A stretch of 64,000 nt of DNA from Leptoclinus maculatus. Lineage: Eukaryota > Chordata > Actinopteri > Perciformes > Stichaeidae. The notes under the pieces are model-generated. The model was not told the DNA's origin, ran no database searches, and saw only the letters and a list, made by a program, of their open reading frames with translations. The stretch is taken from positions 1,364,001-1,428,000 of the forward strand of contig JAVDOI010000003.1 of assembly GCA_032191485.1 (NCBI GenBank), read 5' to 3'. Shown one piece after another: positions 22,653 to 34,442 of the stretch (position 1 is the stretch's first letter; each line of letters opens with the position of its first letter). The position numbers and the translations under genes were made by a program.

Positions 22653-22845
22653 CTAGCATTTGATTGACGTATGGCCAGTTTATTATTCGAGGGGGCAGGG
22701 GTGGTTAGGTGGCTGATACTGCTCGGAGGTTAATGGTGCAGAGGAGCCGAATGAGCCGAAGGACGGTGCTGAACTGGGGCGCGGTGGTTGAAATTTGCAT
22801 ACGCAACTCATACGTTTTTCTCATACGCAATAGTGTGACAGGGCT

Positions 22846-23237
22846 ACTAAGACTATGCTAAGCTAAGCTAACCAGTAAATGCAGAGTCATGCCTATGTGG
22901 GGGTCAAGGGACGGCTCCAGAAGTCCCCCCAAAAAAATAAACATCTCACAAGGGAGGGCGGTGCACTGTAAAAAAGCCAACTAGCAATCGTTGACCTCAT
23001 AAATGTTTTCAAATCAACCTGACTCAGAAACAAAGCTTTGCCATATGCAACTAACAAAAACGTGCCTGGCCAGCAAACTCCTCCCTATCGTTGCCCTAAT
23101 AAGTAATTTCAAAACGGTTTACAACAAGCTTTTCTGAGTGGAGCCGTATTTTTCTTGATGGAAACCGCGAAACGACAGCGCGCATGCGTGTTGCTGTCAT
23201 ATACGGGGTTTTCGCGTCTGAGTCGGGGCTGACAGCG
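22846..23237. other. Spacer with a CACTG terminus and CpG-rich stretch
   Basis: A CACTGTAAAAAAG motif at 22964 looks like another CACTG-type transposon end. 23150-23240 is CpG-rich (GCGAAACGACAGCGCGCATGCG) and could be promoter-like for the short frame that follows. No partner end was found. Confidence 0.35.
22905..22937. repeat. 33-bp segment repeated at 28467-28499
   Basis: CAAGGGACGGCTCCAGAAGT followed by a run of C and then A appears at both sites in the same orientation, 5.5 kb apart. It may be the edge of a shared LTR or other repeat. Confidence 0.6.
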
Positions 23238-23339
23238 ATGCGGAGCATGGTGGTCAGACATCTTGTGGACGGAAAGTCTAACTACGTGGGACCGAAGTTG
23301 GACATTATCGAACTATTTGTCGACCTGAAGTTTCCCTAG
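23238..23339 (+). CDS. 33-aa ORF after CpG-rich stretch, unknown
   Basis: The ATG at 23238 opens MRSMVVRHLVDGKSNYVGPK and ends at TAG (23337-23339). It could be a first exon of the decayed gene downstream, because it lies on the same strand after promoter-like sequence. No GT donor is obligatory and I recognise no family. Confidence 0.2.
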   Translation: MRSMVVRHLVDGKSNYVGPKLDIIELFVDLKFP

Positions 23340-24268
23340 TGTTTTTTACTAGACGACCAATGTTGTCAGTAATGTGCACTGACCTATTTCAACCGACAAA
23401 TGAATTCAATGAGTTCAACTAGCTAGCTACCACATGTAGCTTTGTTAGCTACGTTATTAACTGTGTAGACTGCTGTGCCGGTATAACGGTGATGTTTACG
23501 GCTACATGTTGCACTGGAATCCATGTTACTGGATTTACTGCTTCGGCAATACGCCAGCGCTATAATGGACACTTGAATTGTATTTGTTTAACACAGGCCA
23601 GTCTTTCCCGGTGTGCTGTGGAATAGTTTACCCGGCTAAACACCGGTCCAGTATGGCCGTTACGTTCACGTACAAGCCAGTTATAACGTTTTTACACAGC
23701 CTCTTTACGGTGGTAATATATGTAACGTCGTGTATGTTTTGTGTATAACGTGGGGACATGAGATATGGGGTAATATCATTCCGTTTGGTCGGCAGCGGAG
23801 GTAACGTTAGTAACATGTTGAATCGACGTCTGTTCAAATGGGGGAGCCGGCCGCTGTTGGCGCCGACACTGTTGTGTTATACGTCACTTTGTTCAGAGTA
23901 AAAGAAAAAGAGCCGCCCTGTGAAGCATTTCTTTAACGTCAGTATTGCGGGGGCTTGTGACTGTTGGCACGTGTGAACTGGTAAAGCTTTGTTCATACTC
24001 GCGCTTGCCGCCGTAGCGCGAGCCTCCGCAGATCGCGTGCGAGCTCCAAGCAAGAACGGAGGCGTTATTACTGCATGGGCTGTGCTGTGCGTTATTCTCT
24101 GAAACACCAGAGTGAGTACAAATATAATGAACTGTGAGGAATCAAAAAGACAGCGAGTGTAGCAGTTGTGTACTCTCTCTTTTGCGTTGTGTTTTAATTC
24201 AGGCACACTTGATGTCTTTATGGCTCCAACCAGACGTTTATTCACAGCACAGCATATAGATAGCTCAT

Positions 24269-24466
24269 CTGGTAACAAACAGAACAATTTCAGTGTTTCT
24301 CACAGCCCACCTCGTGGTTACAATCTCCGGAACACACGGAGACAGCTTGCTTCAGACTGGTTTTACATGTAAATAAAACGACATTTCAGTTCAACATACC
24401 TGGTAACAAACAGAACGATTTCAGTGTTTCTCACAGCCCACCTCGTGGTTACAAGCTCCGGAACAC
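24269..24466 (+). repeat. 67-bp duplication in a possible exon
   Basis: 24269-24335 and 24400-24466 are nearly identical (two differences seen). The first copy lies in a 50-codon frame starting at 24220 (MAPTRRLFTAQHIDSSSGNK) that ends at 24372. The frame follows a TTTTAATTCAG acceptor-like site. Function unknown. Confidence 0.5.
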
Positions 24467-24469
24467 TGT

Positions 24470-25300
24470 CAAAGTAAAGAGACAAATGCTTAAGCTAGCA
24501 GAGGGCGCTAATGTTACACACAACACACTTGTCTCCGTGATAACTAATACGTTTTAAATGATATTTACAGAAATAGGAGGAAATAATATGAAAATGACAT
24601 GATTAGTAATAACTTAAATAATACAGTAACTGGCAAATAATGGCCAGTGATGGCAAGTGGAATCATTAACTCTGTTACACGAGTGTAACTCAGATACGCC
24701 CATAGACTGTAGGTGTAACCGGCTAAAAGCCATAAACCAACCTCCACTATAGAGAGGAGGGATTGTAATTATCTGTAATCTCATATCTCTTATTCATGGA
24801 CTATATTACCTTAGTACAAGCTCTTTAAACATACAAGTTAAGTATTACATGCATTATAAAGAAACAGTTCAGTTTAGAGTTGTGCTGATGAGAGGGAAGT
24901 GCTTGATTAATGATCTGAGGCAGGTGAAGGGAATTTAGACTGAGGGAGTGACTGACAGGTGTACTGAATAAACTGATTAGATGAGTGAGGAGGGTGTGGA
25001 GCTCGACAAAGACACAGAAGGCAAAGCCTAATCGTGACAGATATGATATAAAATTAAAATGATGCCATCCTTTCTAGCAGGCATGTGTTTTACCGTTAAG
25101 TTTTCAGTTGGCTATTTTCCACGTCCTCTTCCCCCTGTATGACAGACCTGTCCATTATCTATTCAGTCACATGGATGGGGTTGTTATGGCTTCAGTGGGA
25201 TACATGTATGTCTCATATTGATAAGATAAAGCTGTATCATGGTAGTTATTATATATTTGCAAATTACAAGGTCTGCAGCTTAAATCCTTTTTGAAAAACT
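24470..25300. other. No gene recognised
   Basis: AT-rich sequence. 24880-25020 (GACAGGTGTACTGAATAAACTGATTAG and neighbours) resembles 28310-28450, suggesting two fragments of one dispersed repeat. Confidence 0.4.
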
Positions 25301-25304
25301 GAAT

Positions 25305-28020
25305 ATGTCCTATATGTCCTCTTTTGTTTCATGGTTCGACGAAATGAAGAAGAAAAAGAAGAACATCACATTGATCCGGCACAAGATGGAGCTGACCCTT
25401 AGATGGAGAGAGGTAGTAGAGGGGCAGCCTATGGTATCAGAAGTCCAGGAGAGATGGCCTGCACTTTTTTCCATTGGGCCGGTAAGGCTGTCCTCTTTTA
25501 TTGTCTTATAATGCTTATTCTAGTGTGTGTAATGGGGCAGGAGTGATTATACTACATTTACTATAACTGAATACAGGATGCTGTGGACAGGGCAGCAGCA
25601 AAACTTATTTTAGACACCTAAAGAAATCATTATTAGTGATTATTGGGGGACTGTTGTGACTTTGGTTAATCTAAACTAATTTATAAAGTCACAGTAATGT
25701 AAACTAACTGATCAAGGCAGTGGCAGGTCAGCAACTCCTGTGTTCCGCGAGGTAAATTACTGTATTTGTATAATGGCTTTGAGTAGAGCATTGATAAAGG
25801 CTTAATTTCCCCTACAGTAAGGTCTGTCTGACAGCAGGATAAAGAGCTGAAAAAATTCTAAATATAGCGTACACTTAAACTGAGAAACAATTTTTTTAGG
25901 TGTCTAAAATACATCCACAGCAGTACACTGACTATGGAGAAGAACCTCATACAAACACACTTCAAACAATCTGAAATATCCCTTTAAAATGGTGCATATT
26001 TTGAACAAGACTGCTACCCAGTGATTTTATGTAAACATCGTATTTCATTGTTTTGTTATTCTGTTGTTAAGATATCTGAAGAATTCCATCGGATCACCAG
26101 CAAAGACCTCCTGGGGACTTAAAGTGCATCCCTTGAAAAATATGTGCCTCGCCTGCTGAGACTTTACCGGACAAGGAAGGGAGCTTTTGGTCAGAAGATG
26201 GAAGACCTCCTGGAAAAGCTTGATGAACAGGTGAGTGAAGTGCCTGAAGCTAAGGTCATGCATGAGTTCAGTACTGTTCAGTTTGTTTAGTTTACCTAGT
26301 TAATTTTATACCATGATCCTTGCACTGCTGTTTAGTTTATTTAGTTAATTTTATACCATGATCCTTGCACTACTGTTTAATTTATTTAGTTTTACCTAGT
26401 TGTTAATTTAATACCATGATCCTGCACTACTGTTTAGTTTACCTAGTTGTTCATTTGATAACATTCTAATTCATTGTATATACTGTGCATTTTTATTTTT
26501 ATTCTATTTCATCTTAATTTTTTATTCTATTTCTTCAATTCAATATCTGCTCTGTTATTGTATTGTACTGTATATATTGTGCATTTCCATACTTTATATT
26601 TTATTCTAGTCTGTAACTTGTTGCTGCTACAAACAAATTTCCCCCTGGGGATGAATAAAGTTTATATCTATCTAACCTGTTGGCTGGTCATCACTTTGAC
26701 CTCAACATTTTGAGCACTTGCTATTTTAAGCAGTCTAAGAAGCCTTGTCCCCAAAGCCTTTCTCCCCAGTTGAAAATAGTATTTTTATTTCATAAAAGTA
26801 GAAAGTAAAATTGCCCGCAGGATTGGAGTTTTTTTTTCATTCTCAAGCATGATACTTGGGTCTGACCTGAGCTTTATCCTCCTCATTACTATAAATAATG
26901 TCAGATTTTGTGTAACTTCACTAAGGCACTATACTAATTGTTATGCTTTTGTGTTTTCCACTGAATACTCCTTAGACATCTGACATTGTGTCTCACCAAA
27001 AGACAGCAGCACTGAGGGGCCTACCTATCTTTGTCCGGGTAAGTGTTTGGTAAGTAAAATTGTGATATTTCATCAAAAACATTGTCTCATTTAAAATCGC
27101 GCCACGAAAAATCCTTTAGCTTTAACCAGATCCTGTAAAAAGCATTAAATTCTGCGTTCCTCGGCACAACTTAGAAGCCATGATTGATTTGGCTGAGACC
27201 AACAGTCATGTGACAAAAATACGGTGAAACTTCGACTGAATTGCAGGCTGCTGAACACAGAGCATTGAGGGGAGGACATGGTTGTAAAAATGTAAATAGT
27301 TCAATACAGCACGTGGAGCCTCCATTTTTCTAAATTCCCAAGATTGGTAACACCTGTGGACACTTGACAAATGTTGGATATATAGATTTTATTGTTTTTT
27401 GTATACATTTTTTTTATATAATTTTTATTTAATTTATTCACGATCAACTTATTGTGTGTGTTTCAATCGCGATCCACAATAAAATCCTATACTGTCCCAC
27501 TGGTGGGTGATATCAACCGTGCTGTTGAGTCACAATTTTAACATTTATTTTTAAAACGTCCACAAGCCGAATGGCAAGAGCCAGTAGAATGGTACTAAAG
27601 TTAAAGTTAGAATGAGTAGAAATGTATTTTGTCTTTAAATTGACCTTAGCACTCAATCATGCATGTGTTGCTTTTCCTCAGGACACATGAGAAGAGAGTG
27701 CTCAAAGGTGTGTCTGTTGCCATCCTCACCATCGTTGACGATGATGATGCTGCCATATATCACCAAATGTGCGAGATGTAGCGGTTGTGATGGAAGGGAC
27801 CATCGTGCTTCATGACCTACCAGACCTCTCTACTGCCTTTGCATACCTCTTTGGCCTACTGTATGCCATGAACATTGATTTTCCAAAGGAGATGAGGTAT
27901 ACCTTTGAAACGATTCAGGCGATCTTTTTCGAGCTTGGCTCTCGATGCTCGCAGCGCATACATACAGTCTCTGAAAACAAAGCTTTTGCTCTAAATGTTA
28001 ATGGGGATGCCAGACAGGAC
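25305..28020 (+). pseudogene. Decayed multi-exon gene, teleost SAMD3-like multicopy family
   Basis: Four exon-like pieces keep order and splice sites. The first (25305 to about 25481) reads NITLIRHKMELTLRWREVVE and then VQERWPALF, before GTAAGG. The second (26072-26230) reads EEFHRITSKDLL, a TAA stop, then LEKYVPRLLRLYRTRK, before GTGAGT. The third (26976-27038) reads SDIVSHQKTAALRGLPIFVR, before GTAAGT. The fourth (27682 to about 28020) reads KRVLKGVSVAIL and, after a frameshift near 27765, MEGTIVLHDLPDLSTAFAYL and LFGLLYAMNIDFPKEMRYTF. I know this pattern from SAMD3-like uncharacterised fish proteins with no established function. The stop, the frameshift and a LINE 3' end in the second intron indicate a pseudogene. 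The family name is from memory. Confidence 0.5.
26262..26677 (+). mobile_element. Rex1-like LINE 3' end
   Basis: This is the reverse-complement relative of the 3' UTR at 50318-50790. Tandem units of CCATGATCCTTGCACTACTG with TTTAGTTTACCTAGTT run first. Then comes an AT-rich stretch, and finally TTGCTGCTACAAACAAATTT, CCCCCTGGGGATGAATAAAG and TATCTATCTA. Only the 3' UTR is present. Confidence 0.7.
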
Positions 28021-28025
28021 CTAAT

Positions 28026-28110
28026 TAGGGGTGCAACGGATCACAAACCTCACGGTTCGGTTCGGATCACGGTTCTTGTGTCACGGTTCGGATCATTTTT
28101 CGGATCAACT
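28026..28110. mobile_element. hAT terminus, partial element
   Basis: AGGGGTGCAACGGATCAC followed by repeated CACGGTTCGG(A)TC is a typical fish hAT end, related in style to the element at 1399. No matching right end is visible before 29 kb. It interrupts the SAMD3-like pseudogene. Confidence 0.5.
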
Positions 28111-29535
28111 AAGAAAAGGGGAGGAGACAAATATAACTTTGCTTTCCATTTATTAATTAGAACTTCCAAGAACTTCCAAGAACACTGAAAGCAAAGAACT
28201 TTGGCCTATAGTCTTACATAAAAACAAAAATATTAAAGATATGATGAAATAAATAAATAAAAATAAATAAAACATTCAAGAATATTCAGTGAGTGTGTGT
28301 GAGACTGGGGTCTAAATAGTAGGTGCAGCAGAGTGAGCAGGTGAGAGTGATAGAGCTGATGAGGTGGGTGTGACTAGCAGGTGCACTGAATGAGCTGATT
28401 AGGTGAGTGAGAGATAGAGTGACAGGATAGAAGTGGCAGAGCTGTGACAGACATTTTTTTTGGGACCAAGGGACGGCTCCAGAAGTCCCCCCAAAAAAAA
28501 CTCTCACAGGTTAGAACTCCTCTGAGGCCGCAGAGTCAGAGAAGAGAGCTGTGACAACACATGTATGACTCGAAAAAATTTATAATACTTTACAGTTTAC
28601 AATTTGTACCACCTCATGAAAATGTTACAATGTGCTTGTTAGTTACTTTCCTGGCTTTAAGGGTTTTGACATTTCACTTCGATAGAACTGCAGTAGTCCT
28701 GAGGTGCAAAAATGTCAGAAAACAATGTGGTCCTCGGTTTGAATCCACTGACCGGTTTATGCCTAACCCTTTGGAGGGTAAGTGGTTATAAAAAAAATTA
28801 TGGATAGAAATAAATAAAAAATACATCCTCTTTTTAACACCACAACAGAACAGAATTAAAAGCATTTACAAAAACATGACATTTCAGAAAACATGACATT
28901 TAAGAAACCAGAAGAGGTACATCCTTAAAGATTCTGTAGCGACCCGTGGTAAGGAAAGCTACGAGACGTTATCGTACTTGTGTTTCATTAGTGGACAGTA
29001 CACAGGCTACTGTGGGCCGTAGCCTACACCAAAACAACAGTCAACACCATTAAACGTTCTCTAACATGCTTAACAATCTGCTCCCGGTCATAGACTAATC
29101 CCAGGTAAACTCATGTGTGCCACGCCCCCCCCCCCCCCTCATAGGTAGCTAGGATGATTGACAGGTTTTACAGCTTCTGGCATGAGACCTTCACTGACTT
29201 CAGTAAATACAACAATCAATCTTATCTAGAACAACTTCTTCCTGTAAACAAAATAACACTTATAACATAACAGGTTAACATTACATGTCACTCAGTCCGT
29301 TACAGTACAATGGGTAAGATGTGGCCAGAATTTTTGTTTAAAACATTTAAATAGTAAACTGACATTATCAACAGAATGTGAAGAGGTCACAGTGTTGTCT
29401 GTGTATTGTGTTGCAGAGAAATTTGCTAAAATGAGCATGCTAAGCAGCTAGCCTCGGCCAGACCTGTCTTGTAATACCACTTGTACCTGGAGAGGAGATA
29501 GTGAGTCACTGTAGCGTCCAGTTTGTCCTCAGTCC

Positions 29536-29569
29536 AGGGCTGAACCACAGTCCTCAGTGGTTCAGCCCT
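29536..29569. other. Perfect 13-bp hairpin
   Basis: AGGGCTGAACCAC and GTGGTTCAGCCCT flank an 8-base loop. It sits inside the 122-codon frame at 29501-29869. It could be a small inversion scar. There is no T tract or other sign of a terminator or small RNA. Confidence 0.6.
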
Positions 29570-30520
29570 GTTTCCAAAAAACAGTCTCTCTCCCTCAGCT
29601 CCTGGCTTATCCCTCTGACCCCTGGTCGGACTAAGGAGGCACGCAACTTTGCTGTGTTTAAAAATAAAATCCTAGGTTTAACAGTTTTACATTCGCTGGA
29701 CGAATCTACTGGACTGCTTGCTCGTTTTGTTTTTGTTCGCACCCTGGAAGAGGAAGCGGACAATTTTCCTGCAGAAGTGAAGAAACGGATTTCTTCAGAG
29801 AAAGAGGACAACTTCTATTTCCCATCCAAGTCGATCCATGACGGTTACAAGGACAGGAAATTCCCTTAACGAACCGAAGGAAATATCTCTGACACACAGA
29901 GAGTTTCGTCATCGCGCAGCACAGAGCTGCGTAGCCTGAGTCAGCAGAGAAACTCAGAAAGACCGCATCGACCGCCACGAAATCGACTCATAGTAAGGCA
30001 AATAGATTTTTTTTTATAACGTGGTGTATGCTCCACAATCGCCCAGATTAACGACCGAGATCGTTAATGCTGTGTATTTCAATACTGCTGCAATCGTGTT
30101 GAGATGTTTCACCGCTGGTGAGACCGGAAGTTGCTGTTTCATCGGTCAGAACCGCGGCTGTGCGAATCAGAGAGTCGCCAGTCGTGTTTCTGTAGATGAG
30201 AGAGGATCTTAATTTGTTTTTGGAGGATTTATTTTGTTTTGTTTGCTTTCTCTCTTCTTTTACTAACCCACACACACATATAGCTTTAAGCTAATGTAGC
30301 TCTGTGGTTGAGCTAACTGCTTCAGGCACGTGTAGATAACGATCTCTCTTTTGTCTATCGCCATGTTAGAGTCCCGCCCCAATTTGTAGTCTCGCGAGGT
30401 GGTCACGTGCAAATTCCATTTTGGTAGTTCGGCCTATCTTCAACGTGTAGTTCCACGTGACGTAGCTACGTTTAGATTACATCACACGTTGTCTGAGCTG
30501 TTGTCTCGCCTCCCCCCCAC

Positions 30521-30554
30521 ACACGCACGCACACACACACACACACACACACAC
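30521..30554. repeat. (CA)n microsatellite
   Basis: ACACACGCACGC followed by an uninterrupted AC tract. Confidence 0.85.
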
Positions 30555-32267
30555 TTTCCCTCTACAGTTTGTTAATTTTAGATAGCATGCTCATGAATGT
30601 ATAGTTGTTGTTAGTTTAGATATTAGTTGATTAGATCATTATTATTTAATAATTATTATTATTATTTACTTAATAAACTCTGTTATACTTTAAAGAGCAG
30701 CTGTCTGTGATTACTTTGTACATGTATTGTGATTATAGCTGGATATGTGGTCTGTTGCTCATACTTAAACCTTCACTTTCACTCTGAATGTGTAAAAGTT
30801 CTTAGACTATTGACATTATGAGTGAATACTAATAATGAGACTTAGTTTATAGTTTGGTTATTGGTCTCTGTTCGCAGGGTGGTGCCCCGTTATTATTAAT
30901 AATCGTTAATAATCTTACTGACATTAATAATTCTATTGATGTCAATAATTTAGTTTTATATATGCTGATAACTCAAACACGCTCATTTTCGTTCCCAACA
31001 CTTTACATTTTCCATACAAAATAGTTGGTCTTTTATCTTTGTTAGAATGATAACTCCATGATGATGTACAACCAGTACAGAATCAGATACACATGGACAT
31101 AAATCCCCAGTAATGACAAGTTATGATGCTAGAAGCCATAAATTCAGTATAAATTCACAAATGACAAACAACCATAGTTTTGTTATCTGGGGAACTGTGT
31201 TCATTGGCGGCTGGTCCATAGAGGGTGCTAGGGCGCCGCCCCCCCCTTGAGCCACAACAAATAAAATAAAATAAATAATAATAATAAATTATACAAATTG
31301 TCAATATTTGTGTTTTTGAAATATGGAATCACCCAGTAATATGTGTAAAATATGATATCTGCGGTAAATATATGCTTTTCCTGCATGTCCTCTCCGTCTG
31401 TCTGCACGTCCTCTCCGCGTGTGCACGTCTCAGCTGGCTGGGGCGCTGGAGAATCTGCCCCAAAGAGGCGGGTCTATGAAGCAGTTGAGCCAATGATGCT
31501 TTAATGCTGATTAAAGATATACATGAGTGACATATAATTTAGCCAATCAGCGTCCTCAAATAGATTCAGTTTCCCAAGCTGCGGGTTCCCGTCCGGACTA
31601 GTCTCTACAGGCCAGCGCGAGCACTGCTCCTCCAAGACCCGTTTGAGAGGAGAACTGAGAGGAGAAACTACAGCTGAAAGAGCTGATCCCAGATCAGCCT
31701 GACCTCACAATCAGACAGCAGACTAGCAGGAAAGGGAAGCAGTACATGAAGCTTCTCTAGTAGCTGTACACCAGACAGGTTTGGCTAGCTGGATGCAGTC
31801 ATGATAATAACTTATTTATCTTTTTAAAACAACGGGGACAGATCCAGCATGGACAGTTAGGGAGTGAGGGACATGAAGCACCTGTCTGAGAAATGGATAT
31901 ATAGCTATAAATATATAAATACATAATTATATATACGTGTGTTTTATATCATAGTGAATATTATTATATGATATATATATTATTATATGATATATATTAT
32001 TATATTATACAGAATATTATTATATGATATATAAATTATTATATTATACTGAATATTATATGATATATATATTATTATATTATACTGAATATTATTATAT
32101 GATATATATATTATTATATTATACTGAATTGCCTGTGAGGGTGACATTAATAAGATGTCCTGACGTGTTTGTCAAAGTGTTATTTACTGCTTTTTTTCAT
32201 GTTGGAATAAATGTTAAATATTTAACTGCAAAGTAGTAATGCGTGTTTGATACCTTAATTTTTTTGC

Positions 32268-33280
32268 AACCTCTTGTTGACGCGAGGGACCCTTAAGGGT
32301 CCCTACGGGGGGAAACAGAGTACACACATGTAGTTCAAATCACTTCTGAGAACGCATGAAATGATATTTCATGAGAGATCAAAAACCTACGTAACGAACA
32401 AATTCTGATAAAATGGCCAATGTATGCCATTTTACTCACTCAAAAGCATATATATACACAAAGTACTACAACATACTACAAGTACTACCATCATTTCACC
32501 ATCATTTCACCTATTCTTCGCCAGGACACGGCGAGCTATGTTCTCCGTTACCGATCCCAACCAAAAACTACGGCACCTTCACAGACAAAGCAGATATCAA
32601 ACTGCATGCTGATTCCACCCCGAGTCCGGCGAAAGCTTCAAAATTCCTCTCCTTCAAACCATTAAAAAGTTATCAATCCATCAGCCACACAGCAACACAC
32701 AGCGAAACAGTACAAAATTTGAAACGCACCGTACCTTTTTGCAGATTTCTCCGAAGAAATTCGCCATGAGTCCAAAAGTAATCCTTTCAGCATGTCCTCC
32801 CGCTCTCTGTCTCTCGTTCTGTGAAAAAAACTAGTGTCTAGTGCTTGTATGAAGGATAGGCTATCTTTTCCATTTCGGCCAATGGTTTTGACCCTTGGGG
32901 GGGCACGTCATGGTTTTCGATTTTTATTGGCTTAAAATTCTTTCAATCAACTCAAAGAACGTATCATTACAATCCCTGGTCATTTCCGCATCTAACACTG
33001 TGTCACATGCGAAAATCCGCCAATCAGAAGGCTCTGTAAGGTTCAAGTGAAGTCTGTAAAAATTTAAATTTTCAATGTGAGCTGTGTGTTATGTTCATTC
33101 AGCATTAACCAGTAACATATACACTGATATGTACACATATTAACACATCTCACACATTTTAGTGTCATTATAAAATTAAAATTATTCAAATAGACCTTGT
33201 AGTTGGAGAGATAAGCCCCTTTGAGTATGGGTAAACTATTTTCGAGCAGAGGCCTAAAAATGGGGCTAGGTTCTAAGAGG
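32268..33280. mobile_element. Unclassified insertion in hAT copy A
   Basis: Comparison with copy B shows that about 1 kb is extra here. The edges read ACCTCTTG and, inverted, ACCTCTTA, so short inverted ends are possible. It includes the palindrome at 32286-32303. The reading frames inside have no recognisable domain. Confidence 0.45.
32286..32303. other. 18-bp perfect palindrome
   Basis: GGGACCCTTAAGGGTCCC is self-complementary. It lies just inside the left edge of the 1-kb insertion. Confidence 0.8.
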
Positions 33281-33722
33281 TTTTAATTAAATCATTCTGG
33301 GATGTTTGCTGAAATTGATTGGATGTGGCACAGCCCTACCTAAAAAAAATTCCACCAGCCGCCACTGCCACTTAGACTTGTGACCTGAGGTTCAGGTCAC
33401 ATTGTTTCAATTCAATTCAATTCAATTCAAATTTATTTTGTATAGCCCAAAATCACAAATTACAAATTTGCCTCAGAGGGCTTTACAATATGTACACATG
33501 ACATCCTCTTGTCCCGGAACCCTCACATCGGAACAGGAAAAACTCCCCCAAAAAACCCCTTTAACGGGGAGAAAAGAGGAAGAGACCTTAGGGAGAGCAA
33601 CAGAGGAGGGATCCCTCTCCCAGGATGGACAGAAGTGCAATAGATGTCAAGTGTTGAACAGCATAACAAAATTACAACACATGCAATGTAATTTCAACAC
33701 ATTCAATGTATGACAGAACTAC

Positions 33723-34140
33723 GGCAGGTGGAAAGACCAGGTCCAGGCACAACCCGGATCCAGAGGTACCTGCGAGGCGATAAAGCACAGATACTCTGGT
33801 GAAAAAGCTGGTCAATAATGTGCATTAATGGGACCGGTAATATGAAATAGTAATGTAAGTAATAATAAGAGTGTTATTTATTAGTGGGAGTCAGCAGGGT
33901 TAAAGCGGGTGGAAGGACCAGGGTCCAGATGAAACCACGATACATGGAAACCTGTGAGGAGAGAAAGCACAAAGACTCCGGGGAAGAAACAAAGTCAGTA
34001 ATGTGCATTTAGTGGTAACGGTAATATGGTTGATAATGTTAATAATAAAATAGGTATTAGGTATCTGCAGGGCCATGGCGGGTGGAAGGACCAGAGTCCA
34101 GATGAAACCACGATCCATGGGAACCTCCGTCTGCGCCAAC
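33723..34140 (-). repeat. Tandem units of about 175 bp in the LINE 3' UTR
   Basis: Units starting near 33723, 33905 and 34077 share GGTGGAAGGACCAG, CCAGATGAAACCACGAT, AAAGCACA and GTAATGTGCATT. The third is partial. Confidence 0.7.
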
Positions 34141-34442
34141 GAGCAGGTGCGAAGGGTAGAGGAAGCCTGGGGGGATCCTCCTGAGCGTCTGACCACAGCC
34201 TCATTCAGAAACGTACGGCGGTCCTTCCCGGTGGCGGAGCGGCGAGTCGTCAGATCAGCGTTGGCCATAGGTGGGACAGGCGTGGCGGGAGTATAGTCCG
34301 CCAGGATTGCGAAGTGGTTGGAGGTGGTAGCGGTTGCTTCCCAGCTGGTTGTCTCCGGCGGCCGCGGCCCACCACCTCTGTCCAGGATGCCGGTTTCGGA
34401 GTGGAGCTATGGGTCGGATCTATAGCGGATCTATAGCCAGCC

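Larger units (their letters stand above)
2637..22845. mobile_element. Outer split element with CATACGC-rich ends
   Basis: The left end reads GGCCCTGTCACACTATTGCG and the right end is its inverse (AGCCCTGTCACACTATTGCG read inward). Both ends, and the stretch 8,864-9,159, are packed with CATACGC/GCGTATG motifs. Removing the two large insertions leaves about 0.6 kb (2637-2746, 8864-9159, 22653-22845), the size of a MITE. I could not find a convincing target duplication, so the superfamily is open. It contains all the nested elements listed below. Confidence 0.6.
28110..31195. other. No gene recognised; repeat fragments
   Basis: 28310-28500 resembles repeat material at 24880 and 22905. TGTAGCGACCCG (28936) to CCGTTACA (29303) could be a solo LTR, but no target duplication is seen. 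A plus-strand 122-codon frame at 29501-29869 matches no family I know. A CCCCCCCCCCCC run lies at about 29126. 30660-31005 (AATAAACTCTG, then TTCCCAACA) also looks LTR-like. Confidence 0.35.
31202..33367 (+). mobile_element. hAT family copy A, containing a 1-kb insertion
   Basis: The ends read CATTGGCGGCTGGTCCATAG and, inverted, CAGTGGCGGCTGGTGG. The body is homologous to copy B (41045-42040) in the opposite orientation, including TAGGGCGCCGCC near one end and GGTAGGGCTGTGCCACATCC near the other. An AT-rich array lies at 31900-32130. No clear 8-bp target duplication is visible at this copy. The interior is interrupted between about 32268 and 33280. No transposase is present. Confidence 0.7.

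Noticed and set aside
2637..22845. A single 20-kb autonomous giant transposon with GGCCCTGTCACAC ends
   Set aside because: The interior resolves into independent elements with their own ends and duplications. Only about 0.6 kb belongs to the outer unit.
28936..29304. Solo LTR from TGTAGCGACCCG to CCGTTACA
   Set aside because: Plausible ends, but no target duplication and no second copy in the window, so it is not called as a feature.
29501..29869. 122-codon plus-strand frame as a gene
   Set aside because: It contains a perfect hairpin, has no recognised domain, and no supporting splice or promoter pattern could be established.
33723..34140. CRISPR-like spaced repeats
   Set aside because: Units are about 175 bp tandem LINE UTR repeats in a vertebrate genome, with no short repeat-spacer structure.
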